DNA of 12,485 bases from Candidatus Sumerlaeota bacterium (GTDB lineage: Bacteria > Sumerlaeota > Sumerlaeia > UBA8349). Position numbers and translations under genes: made by a program. The notes below the pieces were generated by a model, which was not told the DNA's origin, ran no database searches, and was given only the letters and a program-made list of their open reading frames with translations. Below are positions 1-5,919 of the stretch, piece by piece. Numbering within the stretch: position 1 is the stretch's first letter; each line of letters opens with the position of its first letter. The stretch is from NCBI GenBank assembly GCA_003501375.1, contig DNPO01000275.1, positions 4,153 to 16,637 on the forward strand. Reading direction: 5' to 3'.

Positions 1-603
1 ATCCTTGGGGATCGCAGCATCGGTTCCGATAAACGACAGCATCGTCGCCATGTTGGGCTGGATCATCCCGGAACCTTTGGCCATTGCCGCCATTTTAACT
101 GGCTTGCCGCCCAGAACAAACTCGCGCGTCCGCAATTTCGGATAGGTATCTGTCGTCATAATGGCGCGTGAAGCCTCTTCCCAGCCTTCGGTCTGGCACT
201 TGGAAAAAACCTTCTCAATGCCGGCCAGTACCTTTTCAATGGGCAGTTGTCGCCCAATGATGCCAGTGGACGCCACGAAGACTTCGCGTGGGTCGCAGCC
301 AACCTGTGCAGCCACTCCCGCAGCCATTGCTTTGGCATTGGCATAGCCTTCTGGCCCGGTACAAACATTGGCAATTTTGGAATTGACCACGATGGCGCGG
401 TGCGTCGCGTGGCGCAGGTGCAAACGGTCTAATTTGACAGGCTCGCCCACCACGCGATTGCGGGTGAAAACACCCGCAGCCGTGCAAGGGCTATCGGAAA
501 GGATCAGGCACAAATCCAGCGCATTATTGGTTTTTAATCCTGCAGATACGGCTCCCAGGGTAAATCCGGGGATGGCAACAGAAACGGCGTCATTCTTTTT
601 CAC
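1..603 (-). CDS. argJ: ArgJ, glutamate N-acetyltransferase / ornithine acetyltransferase (N-terminal half, partial)
   Basis: ArgJ moves the acetyl group from N-acetylornithine to glutamate, and in bifunctional forms also uses acetyl-CoA, in cytoplasmic arginine biosynthesis. The 201 codons in the window cover the region that becomes the alpha chain. Family motifs visible are STGIIG (residues 112-117) and KGSGMIQPNMATML (176-189). The latter contains the Ala-Thr autocleavage site, so Thr187 is the expected nucleophile and new N-terminus of the beta chain. The gene runs off the left edge; full-length family members have about 400 residues. The start is taken as GTG at 603-601, which overlaps the TGA of the upstream gene as GTGA, with a GGAG about 12 nt before it. 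This suggests translational coupling. One oddity: the usual NSGxANAxTG stretch reads NSKIANVCTG here (residues 74-83). Confidence 0.95.
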   Translation of the reverse strand, partial: MKKNDAVSVAIPGFTLGAVSAGLKTNNALDLCLILSDSPCTAAGVFTRNRVVGEPVKLDRLHLRHATHRAIVVNSKIANVCTGPEGYANAKAMAAGVAAQVGCDPREVFVASTGIIGRQLPIEKVLAGIEKVFSKCQTEGWEEASRAIMTTDTYPKLRTREFVLGGKPVKMAAMAKGSGMIQPNMATMLSFIGTDAAIPKD

Positions 604-1145
604 GGTGTTGGTTTCTCCAAAAACAGGACGGATTCTACGTGTTGATAGTTGATTAAAACAACATTGATGAGCGTTTTGACCGGCTCGGGGTCATACTCTT
701 CTAACTCTACATCAGTCAGGGCAAAAAAATGCTTATCCACGGGGGGATGAGTCACCAAGCGTAAGCCCAGTTGAAGAACTCCGGTTAATTTCCGTTTGCC
801 GGTGGTCAGAATGGAAATATGCGCCTGCTCACGAGGCATTTTGTTCCGTTCATAAACCGCCAGCCCCTGTCCCGTGGAAAAGGTGTGGGTGATTTCGTAC
901 ACAATTTCCGCTATATCGGGAAAAACGAGGAGCGCGGGTTTTTCTTCCTTCAAAACTTCTCCGTTCGCCTTGTATGTTACCTTCGCGTTGTGCAAAAAAA
1001 TCTGGTTGGTCGGCACACCGCCCGACGTTGCATTAAACATAGTCGGAGTGTTGAGCATATCTTGCAGGCGAGGTGCCTGCGGCAGGTGAGACACGTTGAT
1101 GGAACCTTCGTACTTCGCATGATGGGTTAATACGACAACGTCCAT
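600..1145 (-). CDS. Unrecognised 181-residue protein coupled to argJ; possible two-copy domain
   Basis: I cannot name this protein. It has no signal peptide or membrane segment, so it is probably cytoplasmic. It may consist of two related halves. Residues about 3-82 contain a G-x-I strand, RLQDMLN and FLHNAKV, ending in LLVFPDIAEIVYE. Residues about 109-175 run ILTTGKRKLTGVLQL, FFALTDVELEEY and NVVLINYQHVESV. This order of a small beta strand, an (R)LxDxLN-like element, an 'F.aLtdaev' strand and a closing hydrophobic strand recalls small uncharacterised domains such as DUF6812, but I could not test that. The ATG at 1145 is well supported by a strong AAGGGAGGT site at 1155-1163, 9 nt upstream. 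Its TGA overlaps the argJ GTG, so a role linked to arginine synthesis is possible by context only. Confidence 0.85.
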   Translation of the reverse strand: MDVVVLTHHAKYEGSINVSHLPQAPRLQDMLNTPTMFNATSGGVPTNQIFLHNAKVTYKANGEVLKEEKPALLVFPDIAEIVYEITHTFSTGQGLAVYERNKMPREQAHISILTTGKRKLTGVLQLGLRLVTHPPVDKHFFALTDVELEEYDPEPVKTLINVVLINYQHVESVLFLEKPTP

Positions 1146-1154
1146 GATCGATGT

Positions 1155-1163
1155 ACCTCCCTT
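1155..1163 (-). promoter_or_regulatory. Strong ribosome binding site of the 181-residue gene
   Basis: AAGGGAGGT on the minus strand stands 9 nt before the ATG at 1145-1143 and fixes that start. Confidence 0.8.
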
Positions 1164-1187
1164 GTTGTAGGTTATGCCTGAAATCGA

Positions 1188-1272
1188 TGTGGGAAATCAA
1201 CAAGTTTTGTTTGATTCCGTCTCCATTTTATGGGGTACGGGAAGAAATCCCACACTGCATTTCCCGGAGACG
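1188..1272 (-). promoter_or_regulatory. Possible structured leader RNA (hairpin, pseudoknot and competing stem)
   Basis: In the minus-strand transcript, CGTCTCC plus GGGAA (1272-1261) can pair with TTCCC (1243-1239) and GGAGACG (1224-1218). This makes a 12-bp stem interrupted by a one-sided 14-nt bulge. The loop contains TGTGGGA (1254-1248), which is a perfect complement of TCCCACA (1194-1188) downstream, so a pseudoknot can form. A third stem, GGAATCAA (1218-1211) with TTGATTTCC (1200-1192, one bulge), overlaps TCCCACA by three bases and would compete with the pseudoknot. The Shine-Dalgarno site lies about 25 nt further on. I do not recognise any known riboswitch class. The complements are seen; a regulatory function is inference. 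Confidence 0.3.
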
Positions 1273-1349
1273 CACATCAAAACATTTCTTGAGGGCATGA
1301 GTCGACTATAGCATAAAACTATTTCGGTTTAAACAAAAATCATACGGTT

Positions 1350-1379
1350 ATTATACATCTACATTGCACCTTTTTTCAG
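1350..1379 (-). promoter_or_regulatory. Candidate sigma70-type promoter for the argJ unit
   Basis: On the minus strand a perfect TATAAT lies at 1355-1350. It is preceded, with an 18-nt spacer, by CTGAAA (1379-1374), a 4 of 6 match to TTGACA. Transcription would start near 1343 and give a leader of about 198 nt before the ATG at 1145. It is judged from consensus only. Confidence 0.45.
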
Positions 1380-1487
1380 TGCCTGCACAATTTGGCTATT
1401 TTTCGTCTTGTGAATTCTGCCTATTCTGTCTAAATTTTCTGCGGGGATTTTTAGCCTCCCCAACCATCTCGTCGGGTCAAAAATTTT

Positions 1488-2555
1488 ATGCCATCTTCCA
1501 TCCTCATTGTCCGACTCAGCGCCATTGGCGACGTCATCCACACGCTCCCCGCGCTGCATGCCTTGCGTGTCGCCTTCCCGAACGCCCGCATCGGTTGGTT
1601 GGTCGAGGAACTTTCTGCAACTCTCCTGCGCGGGCACCCGGAACTGGACGATCTGTACGTCATCCCGAAAAAACGCTGGCGCAAGGCTCCGCTCAAAATG
1701 TGGTTGAATGGCGAAAAGTCCGCGTTCTATCGCGAAGTGCGCAAGGCGAAATGGGAAGTCGCCATTGATTTTCAGGGGCTGTCCAAAAGTGCACTGGCCG
1801 CGTGGTACAGCGGTGCGCCCACGCGCATCGGGTACGCGGGCGAGAACGGGCGCGAAGTCAGCCGCGTGTTCAACAACCAGCGCGTGCTGCCGCCATCCAA
1901 CGCAATCCATGTGATTCAAAAAAATCTTTCGCTGCTCGAACCGCTCGGCATCCACGCCATTGACTCCGCTGCAGAAAGTCGCTTCCCGGATTTCAGCGCG
2001 GAGGTTGAGGAATTAGGCGCGGTTTTTAAAACGCTCAGCGCACCGCGTTTTATCGCGCTGTACCCCGGCGCGGGCTGGGAAACCAAACGCTGGCCTCCGC
2101 AGTATTTCGCGCGACTGGCACAAATTCTTGCGGCGGAAAGCGACCTGCCGCTCGCGTTGCTCTGGGGGCCGGGCGAGGAAAATCTCTGCGATGAAATTTT
2201 AAAAACTGCCGCGTTGCCGACTGAAAAATTATTGCTGGCACCCCGCACCAATCTACGGCAGTTGGCAGCCTTGATTGGGCAATCCGCCGTGTTCGTCGGG
2301 GGCGACACTGGCCCAACGCACTTAGCGGCAGCGCTCAACATTCCGGTGGTGGGTTTGTATGGCGGCTCCGATCCGATCCGCAACGGCGCTTGGGACCCGA
2401 CAGGTAAAACCGCCGTACTCCAAGCCAAAGAAGTGCCCTGCGTCCCCTGCTGGAAAACGGTGTGCCCCAACCCAAAGCATATCGAGTGCCTCTGGGCAAT
2501 AACGCCCGAGGTTGCAGCACAAGCCGTGCTGGATAGATTGGGCGCTGTGAAATAG
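1488..2555 (+). CDS. waaC: Lipopolysaccharide heptosyltransferase I-like (GT9)
   Basis: WaaC-type enzymes add the first L-glycero-D-manno-heptose from ADP-heptose to Kdo2-lipid A at the cytoplasmic face of the inner membrane. The 355-residue length fits the family. The N-terminal Rossmann half opens with ILIVRLSAIGDVIHTLPAL, in which Asp15 matches the catalytic Asp13 of E. coli WaaC. KKRWRKAPL (61-69) and DFQGLSKSA (94-102) align with the RRWRKA and DAQGLVKSA parts of WaaC. The C-terminal half has the nucleotide-sugar loop FVGGDTGPTHLAAAL (269-283) and VVGLYGGSDP (287-296). A four-cysteine stretch near the end (Cys318, 321, 326, 334) is of the kind seen in many GT9 proteins. The ATG at 1488 fits the conserved N-terminus, but the Shine-Dalgarno match is poor. 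The TPR-GT9 gene follows after 73 bp. Heptosyltransferase I is favoured over II, without proof of acceptor. Confidence 0.85.
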   Translation: MPSSILIVRLSAIGDVIHTLPALHALRVAFPNARIGWLVEELSATLLRGHPELDDLYVIPKKRWRKAPLKMWLNGEKSAFYREVRKAKWEVAIDFQGLSKSALAAWYSGAPTRIGYAGENGREVSRVFNNQRVLPPSNAIHVIQKNLSLLEPLGIHAIDSAAESRFPDFSAEVEELGAVFKTLSAPRFIALYPGAGWETKRWPPQYFARLAQILAAESDLPLALLWGPGEENLCDEILKTAALPTEKLLLAPRTNLRQLAALIGQSAVFVGGDTGPTHLAAALNIPVVGLYGGSDPIRNGAWDPTGKTAVLQAKEVPCVPCWKTVCPNPKHIECLWAITPEVAAQAVLDRLGAVK

Positions 2556-2628
2556 GCGGGGAAAGGAAATCGTATCCAATCGCTGATTGCCCTAAACGCT
2601 GGATTCACGCCGAAAATTGGAATTTGCC

Positions 2629-4398
2629 ATGTCCCAAAAAAAACACTCTAACATTGTTAAAAAACAAACGGTTCCTTCGGCGGCAACTTCGCCAAATACC
2701 AAGGCAAATGATGCAGATGCGCTCTACCGCCAGGGAATGCAGGCGTGCGACACGGGACGCGCATCCGAAGCAGTTTGTTATTTTGAGCAAGCATTACAGT
2801 TGAAACCAAATGCCCGCGAAATAGTATATGGTTGCGTATGGGCGCATCAGATGTTGGGAGCAGTCGACAAAGTGATCGCCCTCTTAAGGCCGCTCACCCA
2901 GCGCAACCCGAGGGATATCGACGCCTTTTATCTGCTGGCCGATGCGTATCGGGCAAGCCGCATGTTTACAGAATCTGCGGGAGCCTACCAACAAGCGCTG
3001 GCGCTGAATCCGAATTATGCCCCGGCACTAAACGATCTGGGAGGTATTCTCCTGTGCGAATTTCAAAACTATACGGAAGCAAGAAAGTATTATGAGCGAG
3101 CGGTTGCCTGTGACCCGCAGAACCCTTTTGCAATAAACAATTTGGGTGTTACTTTCTTCAGAACCGGTTCCTTTGATCAGGCAATGGCATGTTATGCCAA
3201 GGCGCTCCAACTGAAACCGGATTACCCCGAACCCTTTTGCAATCTCGCGACCATTGCTGACAACCAGGGAAAATTTGAACAAAGCGAGGCATATTGCCGT
3301 CAGGCTTTGGCATTACGCCCAAATTTTCCAGCCGTTCTGAACAATCTGGGCAATACACTCAGATCGCTGGGACGGTACCAGGAAGCGATTGACGCCTATG
3401 AATCGGCCCTGCGCCTCCTGCCCCAAAATCCAGAGTACGAGTATAATCTCAGTCTGGCATTGTTGGCTGCGGGCAACTTTGAAGAAGGGTGGCAGTTGCA
3501 CGAATCGCGCTGGAAAACAAAGTCATTTGTAAACAATCAGCGCTATCGGGATAGTTTGCAGTCGCTCTGGCGAGGTGAAGCAATAAAAGGCGCAACCTTG
3601 TTTATTTATTGCGAACAGGGGTTTGGGGATACGCTCCAATTTTGCCGCTACGGCACACTGGCTGCACGCTTGGGACTGCGCGTGGTCATGGAAGTACAAG
3701 AACCCTTGGTGCGGTTGCTTCAATCGCTGGAAGGGGTGGAAGTGATCGCCCCACTTGGCGATAAACGACCGGAATGTGATTTCCAGAGTCCGATGTTGAG
3801 TCTGCCGATGCTCTTTCAAACGCGGCAGGAATCAATCCCAGGGGAAGTTCCGTATTTACGGGTGAACAAGCGGGACGTGCAGGCATGGAAAGAGCGACTG
3901 CAACCGCTAACATGCGGTAAGCCCCGGATTGGACTGGTGTGGTCGGGACACTCCTGGGGAGAAACCATAGAATTGATCGGCATCACCCTGCGCCGGTCCA
4001 TGTCGCCCCATGCGTTCGAGCCAATAGCCAACCTCCCCGGGTTTCACTTTTTCAGTTTGCAAAAGGGGCCGGAATCCCATCCCGACTTTTTGCCACTTAT
4101 TGACTTGATTAACGATTGCCATGATTTTGCGGACACGGCGGCATTGATTGAAAATCTTGACCTGGTTATCACTGTGGATACTGCGGTGGCGCATCTCGCG
4201 GGAGCCTTGGGCAAACCGGTGTGGATGTTAAACCGCTTTGACACCTGTTGGCGGTGGCAACAGGGGAGCGCGCAAACAGCGTGGTATCCGAACATGCGCA
4301 TTTTCCAGCAGAACAAACCCGGCGATTGGGGAACCGTGGTGGAGCAGGTGATCGACGCTCTGACCCAAACGACCTTTCCGATGGATGCGAAATCATAA
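2629..4398 (+). CDS. TPR-repeat protein with C-terminal GT9-like domain
   Basis: A 589-residue protein. About eight tetratricopeptide repeats span residues 28-294; they are clearest in DAFYLLADAYRASRMFTESA, AINNLGVTFFRTGSFDQAMA and VLNNLGNTLRSLGRYQEAID. A Rossmann-like domain follows (about 320-580). It has FIYCEQGFGDTLQFCRY (325-341), IGLVWSG (434-440) and DLVITVDTAVAHLAGALGKP (511-530); the last matches the D-T-x-x-x-H-L-A-x-A-L donor-site motif of GT9 glycosyltransferases. Proteins of this build are common beside surface polysaccharide genes, and the nearest neighbour is the waaC-like gene 73 bp upstream, so glycan or LPS assembly is plausible. Activity and substrate are unknown. No signal peptide is seen. 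The ATG at 2629 is preferred over an in-frame TTG at 2617; its ribosome site (TTGGAA) is weak. Confidence 0.85.
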   Translation: MSQKKHSNIVKKQTVPSAATSPNTKANDADALYRQGMQACDTGRASEAVCYFEQALQLKPNAREIVYGCVWAHQMLGAVDKVIALLRPLTQRNPRDIDAFYLLADAYRASRMFTESAGAYQQALALNPNYAPALNDLGGILLCEFQNYTEARKYYERAVACDPQNPFAINNLGVTFFRTGSFDQAMACYAKALQLKPDYPEPFCNLATIADNQGKFEQSEAYCRQALALRPNFPAVLNNLGNTLRSLGRYQEAIDAYESALRLLPQNPEYEYNLSLALLAAGNFEEGWQLHESRWKTKSFVNNQRYRDSLQSLWRGEAIKGATLFIYCEQGFGDTLQFCRYGTLAARLGLRVVMEVQEPLVRLLQSLEGVEVIAPLGDKRPECDFQSPMLSLPMLFQTRQESIPGEVPYLRVNKRDVQAWKERLQPLTCGKPRIGLVWSGHSWGETIELIGITLRRSMSPHAFEPIANLPGFHFFSLQKGPESHPDFLPLIDLINDCHDFADTAALIENLDLVITVDTAVAHLAGALGKPVWMLNRFDTCWRWQQGSAQTAWYPNMRIFQQNKPGDWGTVVEQVIDALTQTTFPMDAKS

Positions 4399-4492
4399 TT
4401 CCTTCTATCAACACGGTCCCCGATTTCTCAGAGAATTTCAAAAACCTTTATTTTATGCAGTTCTTTGTGTCTCTGTGGTAAAAGCAGGAGGA

Positions 4493-4518
4493 AGCGCCTG
4501 TGGTTTTAAACAGGCGCT
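4493..4518 (+). promoter_or_regulatory. Hairpin in the leader of the nucleoside transporter gene
   Basis: AGCGCCTGT (4493-4501) and ACAGGCGCT (4510-4518) form a perfect 9-bp stem with loop GGTTTTAA. It lies 20 nt before the transporter's ribosome site and is not followed by a T run, so it is not a typical intrinsic terminator on the plus strand. It may be a relic terminator of the TPR gene, a processing site or a translation control element; which of these is not known. Confidence 0.4.
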
Positions 4519-4537
4519 GGTACAACAACCATATCTT

Positions 4538-4544
4538 AAAGGAA
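4538..4544 (+). promoter_or_regulatory. Ribosome binding site that sets the transporter start
   Basis: AAAGGAA stands 6 nt before the ATG at 4551. It supports that start over the in-frame GTG at 4500, which lies inside the upstream hairpin and would add 17 uncharacteristic residues. Confidence 0.75.
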
Positions 4545-4550
4545 TTTTTT

Positions 4551-5771
4551 ATGCCCCGTCTTATGAGTTTAGTTGGATTGTTCACGATGTTATTAGTCGC
4601 TTGGATTTTCTCCGAAAACCGCCGCAAAATCAGTTGGCGCATCGTGGCCTGGGGTTTGGCGCTTCAATTTTCTTTGGCACTGCTGGTGCTGCGCACGGAA
4701 CTTGGCCGCACCTTCTTTTATCAGGTCAACAGCGCCGTGGACGTCCTCACTACCGCCTCCAACAAAGGGGCCAGCCTCGTTTTTGGCAAGTTACCCAGCG
4801 ATTTCAGCATCGGGGCAACGATGGCTTTTCAGGTACTTCCGGTAATTATCTTTGTTTCAGCGCTGGCTGCCATCTTACAGCATTTGCGCGTCATCCAATT
4901 TTTCGTCAATATCATGGCGTGGGTTATGCGCCGCACGATGAAAACTTCCGGTGCGGAAACTTTTGCCGCTGCGTTGCAGGTCTTTTTCGGCATTGAATCG
5001 CTGCCCGCCTCGCGCGGCTATCTGGAAGAAATGACTCGCTCGGAACTGTTCGTCATCATGACCACGTTCATGGGCACCATCGCCAGCAGCGTGATGGTTG
5101 CTTACACGCTGTTTGGCGCAGAAGCCGGACACTTGCTCTGTGCATCGCTGATGGCCGCGCCCGCCGGCTTGATGATCTCGAAAATCATGGTGCCTGAAAC
5201 CGGACATCCGAAAACCGACGGAACCGGAGCGGTTACGATCCGCGTGGACTCTCACAACATTGTCGACGCCGCTGCGCTGGGCACAGGCGACGGACTCCAG
5301 TTGGCGCTGAACGTGGGTGCGATGCTGATCGCCTTTGTGGCATTGGTAGAGTTGTGCGATATTAGTTTGCTGAACATCACCCAATGTATCACGGGACACG
5401 GCGTTACCTTTTCCGACCTCATGTCTTGGTTCTTCCGCCCCGTGGCGTTTATCATGGGCGTACCACATCAGGACATAAATGCCGTAGCGCAATTACTGGG
5501 CAAAAAAACCGTGCTCAATGAGTTCATTGCCTACGCCGATCTGAAACCCATGATTGCTGCAGGAACGCTTCAGGCGCGTTCGATTACCATCGCCACCTAC
5601 GCCCTGTGCAGTTTTGCCAACCCGGGCAGTCTGGCAATTTTGATCGCCGCCATGACGCGCCTGTTGCCCAATCGCCGCGCGGAAGTAGTCAGCCTGAGCA
5701 TGAAGTCCTTCTTGGCAGGTGCGCTGACCAGTTTCATGACAGCGTGCATTGCGGGGGTAATGATGGACTAA
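4551..5771 (+). CDS. Concentrative nucleoside transporter (CNT/NupC family)
   Basis: CNT proteins are inner-membrane symporters that import nucleosides with H+ or Na+. This one has 406 residues, close to the family norm of about 400, and many hydrophobic segments. Family signatures are MTRSELFVIMTTFMGTIASS (161-180), the GKKTVLNEFIAY segment (317-328) whose Glu matches a ligand-binding Glu of Vibrio cholerae CNT, and LCSFANPGSLAI (352-363), equal to the LCGFANxSSxAI region, with Asn and the +3 Ser kept. The first substrate loop reads FFGIESLPASRGYL (145-158) rather than the usual GQ(T/S)E type, so substrate range may differ. The start is chosen by the AAAGGAA site and by family length. Upstream genes on the same strand concern LPS or glycans, so an operon link is uncertain. 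The GH43 cluster converges on it. Confidence 0.88.
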   Translation: MPRLMSLVGLFTMLLVAWIFSENRRKISWRIVAWGLALQFSLALLVLRTELGRTFFYQVNSAVDVLTTASNKGASLVFGKLPSDFSIGATMAFQVLPVIIFVSALAAILQHLRVIQFFVNIMAWVMRRTMKTSGAETFAAALQVFFGIESLPASRGYLEEMTRSELFVIMTTFMGTIASSVMVAYTLFGAEAGHLLCASLMAAPAGLMISKIMVPETGHPKTDGTGAVTIRVDSHNIVDAAALGTGDGLQLALNVGAMLIAFVALVELCDISLLNITQCITGHGVTFSDLMSWFFRPVAFIMGVPHQDINAVAQLLGKKTVLNEFIAYADLKPMIAAGTLQARSITIATYALCSFANPGSLAILIAAMTRLLPNRRAEVVSLSMKSFLAGALTSFMTACIAGVMMD

Positions 5772-5854
5772 AGAACCAAGCAAGAAAAATTTTATATAAA
5801 AGCATACGAAGCCATCAGGCTGTTGTCGATTCAAAAACTCCCTCAAATGTTAAA

Positions 5855-5888
5855 CGGGTGCATCTCCTGAAATCAGAAGATGCACCCG
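5855..5888. terminator. Strong hairpin between convergent genes, probable bidirectional terminator
   Basis: CGGGTGCATCT (5855-5865) pairs perfectly with AGATGCACCCG (5878-5888). The stem can extend across one C-A mismatch by CTG/CAG around an AAAT loop. On the minus strand it is followed by TTTAACATTT, so it best serves as the end of the GH43 operon, 32 nt beyond the stop of gene A. On the plus strand the following bases (ACTTACAG) are not T-rich, so it would be a weaker stop for the transporter transcript. Confidence 0.6.
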
Positions 5889-5919
5889 ACTTACAGAAGG
5901 CAACACGGTCATACACAAT

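Larger units (their letters stand above)
1146..1487. other. Divergent intergenic region (342 bp)
   Basis: It separates the minus-strand unit that ends in argJ from the plus-strand waaC-like gene. It holds a candidate minus-strand promoter, a set of complementary segments that could fold as a leader on the minus strand, and a poor plus-strand promoter match (TTGAGG at 1289-1294, 17 nt, CATAAA at 1312-1317). The 110 bases just before waaC are rich in T and show no clear Shine-Dalgarno site. I see no small gene or tRNA here. Confidence 0.6.

Noticed and set aside
1916..2608. A 230-codon minus-strand frame opposite the waaC-like gene
   Set aside because: The sense strand carries clear GT9 motifs; the antisense peptide shows low complexity and no family.
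4385..4996. A 203-codon plus-strand frame overlapping the start of the transporter gene
   Set aside because: It overlaps a strongly supported CNT gene in another frame and has no domain.
5772..5854. AT-rich stretch after the transporter gene as a promoter
   Set aside because: It lies between convergent genes with no downstream gene to serve.
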